Part shown: positions 1-7,257 of the stretch, in pieces
Layout: each line of letters begins with the position of its first letter
How positions within the stretch are numbered: position 1 is the stretch's first letter
Notes under the pieces: model-generated
The model's input: the letters and a program-made list of their open reading frames with translations, nothing else
What the model was told of the DNA's origin: nothing
Databases searched by the model: none
DNA from: JAAZFF01 sp964405775
GTDB lineage: Bacteria; Verrucomicrobiota; Kiritimatiellia; RFP12; UBA3636
Reading direction: 5' to 3'
Assembly: GCA_964405775.1 (NCBI GenBank)
Contig: CAYOPG010000059.1
Coordinates: 1-13,978, forward strand
DNA: 13,978 bases
Program-made: the position numbers and the translations under genes

Positions 1-1
1 T

Positions 2-31
2 TGTAATCTTGCATGGAGTTGTAAGATTACA
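2..31. repeat. Perfect inverted repeat downstream of tatC
   Basis: Nine-base arms (positions 2-10 and 23-31) are exact reverse complements around a 12-base loop. The repeat lies 66 bases beyond the tatC stop in the direction of transcription. It could be a weak transcription terminator for the tat operon or an operator of the next gene. The stem is AT-rich, and a following T-tract cannot be judged because the window ends. The stretch between it and tatC (32-96) holds nothing I recognise. Confidence 0.4.
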
Positions 32-96
32 TAAATCAGAACCCGTGGCAGAGTCAACACCATGACACGCAACAAGGTCAGCGCATTATTCCGTAG

Positions 97-984
97 CTAC
101 TTGTCGTCGGAATCAGTGCGGTTGGCTTCTTTCTGGTAGAAGTCGTACATGGTGTCTTCAGGGGCAGATTGGTGTGTTTCTTCTAATGATGCCGCAGGAG
201 TAACGGCCAGTGCATCGGGTGTGGCGGGGTCAGAACCCTGCCACGGGACTTCTTCCTCAGGCGGCGGAGTGGCACGCGAGGCGAGGATTATGCCGAGCTC
301 GTATAGCAGCAACGTCGGGAGAGCGAGAAGAAGTTGGCTGATTACATCGGGTGGCGTGAGTATCGCGGCGAAGATCAGGATGAATATAAGTGCGTATGGG
401 CGTCCGTGGCGTAGTGTCTCTACACGCACGAGGCCGAATCGTACGGCGATGAATATAGCCACGGGCATTTGAAACATCGCACCGCAGGCAAGTATCAGTG
501 CGCCGGAGAGCGAAAGAAAGTTCGAAAGCCCTAGAACTGGTGTCAGGTATTCTGACGCGAAGGCCGCTGAAAAGCGTACAATCAACGGAAGAATGGCGGC
601 GACGCAAAAAGCAGCACCTGATATGAAGAGGAGAGCGGCAAACACGAGCCAGCGCTTGAAAAGTCGGCGTTCGTTTTCATAAAGCGCCGGAAGCAAAAAT
701 TTCCAGATTTTGAACGTTATGTATGGAGAAACCAAAACTACAGCCAGAATGAACCCCATGCGCATGTAGACTACGAACACTTCTAAAACGCCGAAGTAGT
801 TCAATTGCCTGAAGGGTTCAGGAAAGCTCCAATGCATCAGCGCCCGGATGAAGCGAGGAGCCAGAATGATTCCGAACGGCACTGCCGCAGCCCAAGCACA
901 CACACAAGTCAAGAGCGTGGCGCGCAGGGCTTCGAGGTGCCCTAGAAAAGAATCCTTCTCCAGCTCAGGCATTGGCGGAGCCAT
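97..984 (-). CDS. tatC: Sec-independent protein translocase TatC
   Basis: Integral membrane receptor of the twin-arginine translocase: it recognises the RR signal of folded substrates and nucleates TatA assembly in the cytoplasmic membrane. The 295-residue product shows TatC hallmarks. The N-terminal cytoplasmic motif FLGHLEALR is at residues 13-21, and about six hydrophobic helices lie between residues 22 and 236. The first cytoplasmic loop carries LLPALYENE (97-105) with the conserved acidic residue, and LTPPD is at 209-213. A 59-residue hydrophilic, acidic, Pro-rich C-terminal tail (237-295) makes it longer than the common ~250-residue TatC. The start overlaps the end of tatA by 20 bases, implying translational coupling; an in-frame ATG at residue 5 is an alternative. 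It appears to be the last gene of the DUF362-polyferredoxin-tatA-tatC operon. Identification is firm; the role of the tail is unknown. Confidence 0.96.
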   Translation of the reverse strand: MAPPMPELEKDSFLGHLEALRATLLTCVCAWAAAVPFGIILAPRFIRALMHWSFPEPFRQLNYFGVLEVFVVYMRMGFILAVVLVSPYITFKIWKFLLPALYENERRLFKRWLVFAALLFISGAAFCVAAILPLIVRFSAAFASEYLTPVLGLSNFLSLSGALILACGAMFQMPVAIFIAVRFGLVRVETLRHGRPYALIFILIFAAILTPPDVISQLLLALPTLLLYELGIILASRATPPPEEEVPWQGSDPATPDALAVTPAASLEETHQSAPEDTMYDFYQKEANRTDSDDK

Positions 985-1240
985 TGCTGCCAGTTTCGTC
1001 CTTGGTTGCGTCTATATTGTTATTTTCGACGGATGTGGCCTGAGCCTTAGACGCGGCTTCCGCGTGCTTTTCCGTCTCCTTTACAAGCTCCTCTGTTTCC
1101 TTCTGGATTTCAGCGCGTGCTTTTTTGAATTCATACGACGCGCGTCCGAGAGCCTTGGCTATTTCCGGTATGCGCTTGGCTCCGAAAACCAGCAGCACAA
1201 CTAAAGCTATTAAAAGAATTTCTGTCCACCCTATTCCCAT
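965..1240 (-). CDS. tatA: Twin-arginine translocase subunit TatA/TatE family
   Basis: Pore or membrane-weakening subunit of the Tat translocase, with an N-out single helix followed by an amphipathic helix. The 91-residue protein has a short N-terminal hydrophobic helix (residues 4-20) with a polar Glu7, then the invariant FG hinge at 19-20 and the amphipathic segment AKRIPEIAKALG (21-32). A Lys/Glu-rich, probably helical stretch and a polar, low-complexity Asn/Ser/Thr tail follow. The FGAKR-type hinge and the lack of the longer TatB helix favour TatA over TatB; no separate tatB is visible here. ATG 1240 is preceded by a near-perfect Shine-Dalgarno six bases upstream, the strongest ribosome site in the window. 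That would fit the high TatA:TatC stoichiometry known for the family. It overlaps tatC and follows the polyferredoxin gene by 25 bases. Confidence 0.95.
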   Translation of the reverse strand: MGIGWTEILLIALVVLLVFGAKRIPEIAKALGRASYEFKKARAEIQKETEELVKETEKHAEAASKAQATSVENNNIDATKDETGSNGSANA

Positions 1241-1246
1241 GGCGGA

Positions 1247-1254
1247 ACCTCCTT
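1247..1254 (-). promoter_or_regulatory. Strong Shine-Dalgarno of tatA
   Basis: The minus strand reads AAGGAGGT, an eight-base match to the 16S rRNA anti-SD, six bases before the tatA ATG. Neighbouring genes have weak or no SD, so tatA is probably translated far more than the rest of its operon. This also fixes the tatA start. Confidence 0.85.
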
Positions 1255-1265
1255 CTGTTGTTTGT

Positions 1266-2747
1266 TCATATAAGCCACTCGCCTGTCGAGGCGGGCGGCG
1301 TGGTGAGTTGTTCCTGTATTTTCTTGAAGTGCTCCTCAGGATCTTCAGCGAGCGTTTGGACAGGCACCGGCGACACTGTAATGGCGCGTTCGGGGATTGC
1401 CGGGCAGGGCCAGCTACAGTTACCGCATCCGATGCACAATTCCTCGGTGAGCTCCGGGATGGGAACTTTATGGCCCGGTTTTAAAACCATCCGCAGAGCT
1501 CCTGTGGGACAATGTTCGGCGCACGCGCCGCAATGCGTCCCCGCGACCGCGGCGATGCAGCGATGTTCATAAAAAACCGCGATTCCGATTCGAAGCCGTT
1601 TTTTCTTTTCAAGCGGGGTGGACATAATTGCGCCAGTTGGACAGACCTGCGAACAGTTGTTGCAGTTGAATTCGCACATGCCCTTGGTGTAGTCAAGGTG
1701 CACGGTGGGATTGTTTGCGTCGGGTGGCATGATCACCTTGCCCGAGCATCCGCTCAAACAGAGCAGGCACCCGGTGCACTTGGACGAGAAGCGTTCCATG
1801 CTGCCTGCGCCAGGCGGGAATATGCCCGGTTTGATGTGTAGCGGCACAACTCCGCCGGGTTTAAGCAGGCGTCCGGCTCCGAACGAAGCGAGGAAAACTC
1901 CACCCAGGCCGAAGAGGAACTTGCGACGTGGCGGAGTCTCAACCGGGACTGTCGCGGCAACCGCCGGCTCTGGTTTATCAAAAGTGTGACGCTTTAATTT
2001 CACCGCGTTTTTCGGGCATGTCGAGATGCAATTCATGCACCGAACGCAACGTTCGTTATCCAACTCCATGCGCTTAAGGTCGATGCATCCGGCGGGACAG
2101 AGCTTGACGCACTTGCCGCAGTGTATGCACGCGTTGGAATCCATTGAGAGACGGAACAATCCAACCTTTGCAAACAGCCCAAGTAGTGCTCCCACAGGGC
2201 ATATCGAAGTGCAGAAAACACGTTTTCTTCGCACAACGAGCACGACAAGCGCAAGAAGCACGACCATGCCTGCCGCGATGCCGGCTTCAGTGCTCACGTA
2301 TTTCCCGTCGGCACCCGGCACGATTTTTGCAAAGACTGGAATAACGAATCCCGAAACCATGCGACCGAAAAGAGTGAACGGCTCAAGCGCTCTCGCCGGC
2401 ATCACCCATCCGGCAAGGAGGATTCCAACCGTGATCGCGAGAATAGAATAACGGAGCACCTTGCGGTTCTTATCGGGCCGTCCTTTGCGACGCGTCAACC
2501 ATGCTATGAAATCCTGAACTATGCCGAAAGGGCATAAGGCCGCGCAATACACGCGCCCGAACAAGAGAGTCAGGACTGTGAAAAAAAGGACAACCGCAAT
2601 CGCCGTTGCTGCACCTGTCGCTACGGCGTTGAGCACAGACGACCCCATTTGCGGGATCATGGCAACAGATCCCGCAAATGCCATAATTGCGGCAGTAATC
2701 ACTGCAACGCCGATGGCGATCCGCAGATGACGCGGGGCGAGCCTCAC
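1266..2747 (-). CDS. NapH-NapG/MauM-type membrane polyferredoxin fusion with internal twin-arginine motif
   Basis: Predicted membrane electron-transfer protein, 493 residues. The N-terminal half is NapH-like. Hydrophobic helices lie near residues 10-31, 43-63, 99-116 and 154-172, with CxxxCP motifs after helices 2 and 4 (Cys68/72 and 179/183). Two classical [4Fe-4S] motifs follow: CIHCGKCVKLCP at 207-218 and CVRCMNCISTCP at 234-245. A PPRRKFLFGLGG segment (272-283) with a further hydrophobic stretch to about 295 looks like a Tat signal placed inside the chain. The C-terminal half is NapG/MauM-like, with four more Cys clusters beginning near 324, 358, 397 and 438. The start is GTG, overlapping the DUF362 stop as GTGA, with AAAGG eight bases upstream. 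By analogy with NapH and NapG it may pass electrons between quinol or cytoplasmic donors and a periplasmic partner. No nap reductase genes are nearby, so nitrate reduction is not supported. Confidence 0.85.
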   Translation of the reverse strand: MRLAPRHLRIAIGVAVITAAIMAFAGSVAMIPQMGSSVLNAVATGAATAIAVVLFFTVLTLLFGRVYCAALCPFGIVQDFIAWLTRRKGRPDKNRKVLRYSILAITVGILLAGWVMPARALEPFTLFGRMVSGFVIPVFAKIVPGADGKYVSTEAGIAAGMVVLLALVVLVVRRKRVFCTSICPVGALLGLFAKVGLFRLSMDSNACIHCGKCVKLCPAGCIDLKRMELDNERCVRCMNCISTCPKNAVKLKRHTFDKPEPAVAATVPVETPPRRKFLFGLGGVFLASFGAGRLLKPGGVVPLHIKPGIFPPGAGSMERFSSKCTGCLLCLSGCSGKVIMPPDANNPTVHLDYTKGMCEFNCNNCSQVCPTGAIMSTPLEKKKRLRIGIAVFYEHRCIAAVAGTHCGACAEHCPTGALRMVLKPGHKVPIPELTEELCIGCGNCSWPCPAIPERAITVSPVPVQTLAEDPEEHFKKIQEQLTTPPASTGEWLI

Positions 2748-3670
2748 GCGTCAAGCCTTTCGATTTTCATCTTCGAGGTATCCGATACGCCAAGCCCGTG
2801 CTTCTCACCCATCGCAATGTATGGAACCTTGTCGAGTGGATATTGGATCAGTTGCGCCGCCAAAGTGTCTGCCGCGACGATGTCACGTGACAAGACCATG
2901 TATTTGAGTTCGGTGACGTCTGCCAAGCTGACCCCGCGCGGACCGTTCGAGTGCATGATTCGGTATGCGTCGATGACGTTCAAGTCGGGTTTGCGATAAA
3001 GGATGCTGTCGGCAATGCACTGTGGTAGATTATTTCCGTGCATGAAACCGCGATCCCAGACCACGCCCATCCAGTTCTTCATGGCAGCCGTCATTTTAGC
3101 GCCGCCATGATTTTTAAGAATGGGAACGTTGATTACCACATCGGCGGCGAGTAGTTCTTTGTGTATCAGGGCGGTCTTCATCTTGACTGCGGAGTCGTTC
3201 GAGCGCTCTTCGTAGTCATCTTTTGATGCTGCCGAGACCACCCTTGCCCCCGCCTCCTTGGCGGCTTCCCCGATCCCGCTGGATTTATAGGAGCGCTCCC
3301 AGTTGTTACATGTGTGATCGAACACTACCACCTCTTTAGCTCCGACCGCGATTGCCTGACGGACAATTTCGCCAACCAGCTCTGGCGTGGTGTTCGCGGC
3401 TTCCTCGGGTATACGGTCCCATGCAATGTTGGGCTTGACCACAACGCGCTGCTCTGGCTTTACGAAAGCCTTCATGCCCCCGAGTGCTTCGATGCCCTTG
3501 CGGAACATGGACACAGGATCGCCGTTGCGCACTGCGACCACTAAAGGTGGTTCTGCCGGTGCCACCGCTTTCGCGGCGGCGTCTGCCGCAGCAGCAGCGG
3601 AAACTTTCAGATTGATCGCCGATGCAGCCGTCGCCACAGCAGCCGTTTTCAGAAATTCACGTCTATCCAT
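2744..3670 (-). CDS. DUF362 domain protein with N-terminal Tat signal
   Basis: The 308-residue protein opens with MDRREFLKTAAVATAAS, a textbook twin-arginine signal (Arg3-Arg4, Phe6, Leu7, Lys8), followed by an Ala-rich stretch to about residue 38. Export in folded form to the periplasm is therefore expected, perhaps with a bound cofactor. The mature part matches the DUF362 pattern: VVVKPN at 76-81, an alternating sheet/helix region with FDHTCNNWE near 117-125, and the hallmark segment NVPILKNHGG...MKNWMG at 181-202. The function of the family is not established to my knowledge, and I see no CxxC iron-sulfur motif here; the lone Cys121 and Cys218 are not a cluster motif. It is the first gene of the operon, and its TGA overlaps the GTG of the polyferredoxin, so the two are probably partners. 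The SD before ATG 3670 is poor (A-rich leader). Confidence 0.85.
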   Translation of the reverse strand: MDRREFLKTAAVATAASAINLKVSAAAAADAAAKAVAPAEPPLVVAVRNGDPVSMFRKGIEALGGMKAFVKPEQRVVVKPNIAWDRIPEEAANTTPELVGEIVRQAIAVGAKEVVVFDHTCNNWERSYKSSGIGEAAKEAGARVVSAASKDDYEERSNDSAVKMKTALIHKELLAADVVINVPILKNHGGAKMTAAMKNWMGVVWDRGFMHGNNLPQCIADSILYRKPDLNVIDAYRIMHSNGPRGVSLADVTELKYMVLSRDIVAADTLAAQLIQYPLDKVPYIAMGEKHGLGVSDTSKMKIERLDA

Positions 3671-3714
3671 TTTTTCTACTTTTATTGACCGAAGGCGTTA
3701 CGTTCCTTGACACC

Positions 3715-3737
3715 CCCGTATTGTACCCTTATACGGG
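3715..3737. repeat. Inverted repeat over the predicted promoter of the DUF362-tat operon
   Basis: Exact seven-base arms CCCGTAT (3715-3721) and ATACGGG (3731-3737) flank a nine-base loop. A competing smaller hairpin (3724-3728 with 3735-3739) shares part of it. The repeat overlaps the proposed -10 hexamer, so it could be an operator or a leader hairpin. No known regulator motif is recognised. Confidence 0.35.
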
Positions 3738-3749
3738 TATATTGGTAAA
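3720..3749 (-). promoter_or_regulatory. Putative sigma70-type promoter of the DUF362-polyferredoxin-tatA-tatC operon
   Basis: On the minus strand the region holds TTTACC (3744-3749, 4/6 to the -35 consensus) and TACAAT (3720-3725, 5/6 to the -10 consensus) separated by 18 bases. It lies about 50 bases upstream of the DUF362 ATG, in the only AT-rich gap before this gene set. This is a motif match only; the start site is inferred. Confidence 0.4.
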
Positions 3750-3767
3750 CCAAAAATATCTTTGGTT
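3748..3767 (-). other. Hairpin overlapping the metH stop codon
   Basis: Seven-base arms AACCAAA (3748-3754) and TTTGGTT (3761-3767) surround a six-base loop, and the second arm includes most of the metH TAA. There is no T-tract after the stem on the minus strand and the stem is AT-rich, so it is not a standard intrinsic terminator. It may slow or partly end transcription of the metH operon, or act as an operator of the next promoter. Confidence 0.35.
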
Positions 3768-6700
3768 ATCTTAGGATAAATGCGCAGGTTGAGGCTTCTG
3801 GCACCATCATCGCGGTTTCGGTGAGGTGCGCACCAATGGCATCCTCTGCACCTAGAGCGGAAAAAATGATGCGTTTCAGTTGATGATCCGGGCATGACGG
3901 GTAGCCTGGCGCCGGTCGGATGCCCAGATCTCCACCACCCCATTTTTCTTCGATCGTCTTTCGGTGTAGCCATTCTGCTCCGGCCTCGGCAAAACGAGTC
4001 GCAAGGATGTCCGCAACCAGCGAACGGTAGTCGTCACGAGCGCTGAACAAAGCCGCGTGGATTCCATCCAAACCGCCGCCAGCGCAGACGGCTTGCATGC
4101 CGATCCAGCCGCCGGCATCTTTCGATGGCAGACGATCGGCTATGCTTTCACCGTTCCCTTTTGTTTCAAGGGAGCGCGCTACGCGGATCGGAACCTCTTT
4201 CCCGTGGATTGTAGCGAAAATTGTTTCGTCCTTTGCATAAGCAGGGAAGACGCCGCTGACGCCATGTACCGTGAGAGTGGCCCCGCCTTCGAGAGGAAGG
4301 CTCTCAAGGAAAGCCAGAGCGTCGACAATCAGCGATTTTGCCTCTTCTGTTGCCTGAGATTCCTTTGTTCTGAAGCCGAAGGAATGCAGGAACATAGACC
4401 AGTTGACAAGTGGTGTCAGCTCCTTGAGAGGGATGTCACGGAAGACCGTCACCGACGGGTCGGTCGGAGTCTTCGCCCCCACTCGGCGATCCGGTCCGGC
4501 GGCGGCGCGGGCGCGCGCTTCGCGGAGCGTGAGCTTGGGTTCCTGCGATGCTTCGAATTCGCTGCGTTGGCGTTCATGCTCGTCGGCTATGGTCGCGGCG
4601 GCGACGTCACGCGCTTTTCCCTCGCGCGCGAGCGAGGCGCATAGAGCGGGCATGGATGAGGCGTCGCCCCCGCAAGCCACAACGCCCGAGTAGAGGGGGG
4701 CGATACGAACCGCGGTGTGTTTGGGTGTGACGGCGGCTCCACCCACGATAAGCGGGATTTTCAGGCGTGCTTTTTCAAAAGCGACGGCGATGCGTTCCAT
4801 TTCAGCGAGAGATGGAGTGATGAGTCCGGAGAGTCCAACGATGTCGGCTTTGACGGCACGGGCGCGCTCAAGGATTTCATCGCATTCTACCATCACACCA
4901 AGGTCGGTCACTTCCCAGCCGTTGCAGCGCATCACCGTTCCGACGATGTTCTTGCCGATGTCGTGAACGTCGCCTTTTACTGTCGCCAAGACGATTCGTG
5001 GGCGTTCAGCAGTTCCCGAAGCGTTTTTCTCTCCAGCGGTGTTTAACACGGGGTCTAAAATGGCTGAGGCAAGTTTCATGACTTGCGCGCTTTTTAAGAT
5101 TTGCGGAAGGAACAGCTTGCCTTCGCCAAAGAGCGCTCCGACTTTTTCCAGCCCCTTCATGAGCGGCCCCTCTATGATTGCGAGGGCGGCGTCCGGATCC
5201 GAAATCCCGGTGGCGCGCAATTCGTCGAGAAGGACACCGATGTCTTTCTCAAGATTGGCGTGAGTGCCGGACATGACGGCGCTTTCAAGACGCGCTCGGG
5301 GATCGGTTCCAGAAGGAGTTACAGTCTGGTCTTGAGAGAGAGGCGCTGATTTTTTCGCGGTGTCGGCAGATGCCATTGACAGCGCCAGTTGCGCGAGGCG
5401 CTCTGCGGCTTCGGGGGAGCGGTTTAGGACGGCGTCTTCTACTATGGCGCGTTCTGCCGATGGGATGGCATCATACTCTATCATTGCCGCGGGATTGACG
5501 ATACCCATGTCCAGACCTGCCGCTATTGCATGGTGCAGGAAAACTGAATGTATCCAGGCGCGCAGGGTATCGTTTCCCCGGAACGCGAAGGACACGTTGC
5601 TCACGCCGGCGCTTGTGCGGGCACCGGGCAGATTGGCCTTTATCCATCTCACGGTCTCGATGAAATCAACTGCGAAAGAGTCGTGGCCGGGGATCCCGGT
5701 GGCTATGGCGAAAACGTTCGGGTCGATTATGATGCGTTCCGCCGGGAAGCCATTATCAACAAGGAGGCGGTAACTCCGGCCCGCTATTTCGCGGCGTCTG
5801 TCTATTGTGTCGGCCTGCCCTTTCTCGTCGAAGCACATTACCACTGTGGATGCGCCAAGGCGCAGTGTTTCGGCGGCTCGCGACAGGAACTCCTTCTCGC
5901 CGTCTTTTAGGCTGATGGAATTCACGATCCCGCGATTTTGCAGGCATTTTAGACCGGCAAAGACAGTGCGCCAATCGGACGAATCGACCATTACGGGGAT
6001 TCTGAGCAAGTCGGGTTCGGCGGCCGCTGTGTTGAGGAATGTGCGCATTACCGCCGGGGCGTCGAGCATTGGGTCGTCCATGTTGACGTCTATTATGTCG
6101 GCTCCCGCCTCGACCTGATCCACCGCGACGATAGCAGCGTCGTCGAAATTGTTTTCTTGGATCAGCCGCAGGAAGCGCCGCGATCCGGCTACGTTGGTGC
6201 GTTCGCCGATTTTGAGGAATCTCACGTTGCCTGTTTCCACAGGAGCGGGCGGCAGCGCGGGAGGGAGAGAAGCGACGGCTGTCGCGATTTCTCCAATATG
6301 TTCCGGAGTCGTTCCGCAGCAACCACCGATAATGGAAACGGCGCCTTCACTTAACAACGGCTCTAGCTCAGCCCGCATCGCGGCGCCCGTCTGGACGTAG
6401 TTGCCAAAGCTGTCGGGTAGTCCTGCGTTGGGGTGTAAACTGAGCCGCGCGGGCGAGACGGAGCGCAGGCGCTTGATCACAGGGACAAGTTGGGCGGCGC
6501 CGAGTCCACAGTTGAGGCCTATTGTAAGCAAGTGCGGCGCGTGGGACACGGCAGAAATGAAATCTTCCGCAGTCTGCCCTGTCAGAAGACGCGCTCCCGC
6601 TCCAGAAACGGATGCCGAGAGCATAACGGGGACGTAGTCGCCACGAGCATCGAACTCCAAAGAAATCGCGTATATCGCGGCCTTAGCGTTGAGGGAATCG

Positions 6701-7251
6701 AAGACAGTTTCAACGAGCAGCACGTCCGCGCCGCCATCGAGCAGTCCGCGCACTTGTTCACGGTACGCGTTGGCGAGTTCATCGAAAGTCACAGAGCGCT
6801 CTGCAGGGTCGGCGGCATTTACTGGTATCGAAGCCGTTTTACCGGTGGGGCCTATGCTGCCGCAGACGAAGCGGGGTCGTCCAGCAACAGCCGCAGCGGC
6901 GGCCTCGCCTTTTGCTATCTGCGCGGCGGTCTTGTTGATTTCATAAACCAGATGTGAGGTGCCGTAGTCCTGCTGCGAGATTGCGTTTGCGTTGAAAGAA
7001 TTGGTCGAGATTAGATCCGCGCCGGCTTCGAGGTACAGGCGGTGTATAGAAGCGACGGCGTCCGGACGGGTGAGGCAGAGTATGTCGTTGTTGCCTTTGA
7101 GTGTGGAAGGATGATCACGAAATCTTTCGCCGCGGAAATCTGCTTCATTTAGTTCGAGGCGCTGTATCATCGTGCCGGTGGCGCCGTCCAGGACGAGGAC
7201 GCGTTTTTCTATCTCGCGTTCAATCGGTTTAATCTTGTTGGATTCAGTCAT
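3766..7251 (-). CDS. metH: Cobalamin-dependent methionine synthase MetH
   Basis: Cytoplasmic enzyme that moves the methyl group of 5-methyltetrahydrofolate through cobalamin to homocysteine, giving methionine. All modules are seen in order (1161 residues from ATG). The homocysteine domain has LDGATGTM near 22 and Zn ligands Cys248, Cys311 and Cys312 (GLNCG, GGCCG). The pterin domain has FLKIGERTNVAGSRRF near 345 and DVNMDDP near 388. The cobalamin cap precedes DVHDIG with axial ligand His763. The activation domain has RPAPGYP near 1112. The activation domain is short, about 230 residues against roughly 330 in E. coli, and ends right after the LTET...PEAST block, lacking the usual HP..Y-type tail. 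A TTG at 7257, directly after the helicase stop, would add two residues; ATG 7251 is preferred. The SD is weak, so translation is probably coupled to the helicase gene. Confidence 0.95.
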   Translation of the reverse strand: MTESNKIKPIEREIEKRVLVLDGATGTMIQRLELNEADFRGERFRDHPSTLKGNNDILCLTRPDAVASIHRLYLEAGADLISTNSFNANAISQQDYGTSHLVYEINKTAAQIAKGEAAAAAVAGRPRFVCGSIGPTGKTASIPVNAADPAERSVTFDELANAYREQVRGLLDGGADVLLVETVFDSLNAKAAIYAISLEFDARGDYVPVMLSASVSGAGARLLTGQTAEDFISAVSHAPHLLTIGLNCGLGAAQLVPVIKRLRSVSPARLSLHPNAGLPDSFGNYVQTGAAMRAELEPLLSEGAVSIIGGCCGTTPEHIGEIATAVASLPPALPPAPVETGNVRFLKIGERTNVAGSRRFLRLIQENNFDDAAIVAVDQVEAGADIIDVNMDDPMLDAPAVMRTFLNTAAAEPDLLRIPVMVDSSDWRTVFAGLKCLQNRGIVNSISLKDGEKEFLSRAAETLRLGASTVVMCFDEKGQADTIDRRREIAGRSYRLLVDNGFPAERIIIDPNVFAIATGIPGHDSFAVDFIETVRWIKANLPGARTSAGVSNVSFAFRGNDTLRAWIHSVFLHHAIAAGLDMGIVNPAAMIEYDAIPSAERAIVEDAVLNRSPEAAERLAQLALSMASADTAKKSAPLSQDQTVTPSGTDPRARLESAVMSGTHANLEKDIGVLLDELRATGISDPDAALAIIEGPLMKGLEKVGALFGEGKLFLPQILKSAQVMKLASAILDPVLNTAGEKNASGTAERPRIVLATVKGDVHDIGKNIVGTVMRCNGWEVTDLGVMVECDEILERARAVKADIVGLSGLITPSLAEMERIAVAFEKARLKIPLIVGGAAVTPKHTAVRIAPLYSGVVACGGDASSMPALCASLAREGKARDVAAATIADEHERQRSEFEASQEPKLTLREARARAAAGPDRRVGAKTPTDPSVTVFRDIPLKELTPLVNWSMFLHSFGFRTKESQATEEAKSLIVDALAFLESLPLEGGATLTVHGVSGVFPAYAKDETIFATIHGKEVPIRVARSLETKGNGESIADRLPSKDAGGWIGMQAVCAGGGLDGIHAALFSARDDYRSLVADILATRFAEAGAEWLHRKTIEEKWGGGDLGIRPAPGYPSCPDHQLKRIIFSALGAEDAIGAHLTETAMMVPEASTCAFILR

Positions 7252-7257
7252 GGTCAA

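Noticed and set aside
965..1240. TatB rather than TatA
   Set aside because: The short amphipathic helix and FGAKR hinge fit TatA/TatE; the longer helix and the E-LGPE-type hinge of TatB are absent.
1266..2747. Periplasmic nitrate reductase (nap) locus
   Set aside because: NapH- and NapG-like halves are present, but no napA, napB, napC, napD or molybdenum cofactor gene lies in the window, so a nitrate-specific name is not supported.
3755..3770. Intrinsic terminator after metH
   Set aside because: A 7-bp AT-rich stem without a following T-tract on the minus strand; listed only as a hairpin.
4057..4644. 195-codon open frame on the plus strand
   Set aside because: Lies wholly antisense to metH, whose motifs and domain order are clear; its translation is low-complexity with no family signature, and no ribosome site or promoter is seen.
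5756..6322. 188-codon minus-strand frame inside metH
   Set aside because: Out-of-frame shadow within the pterin domain of metH; Arg/Ser-rich product typical of a frame-shifted reading of GC-rich DNA.
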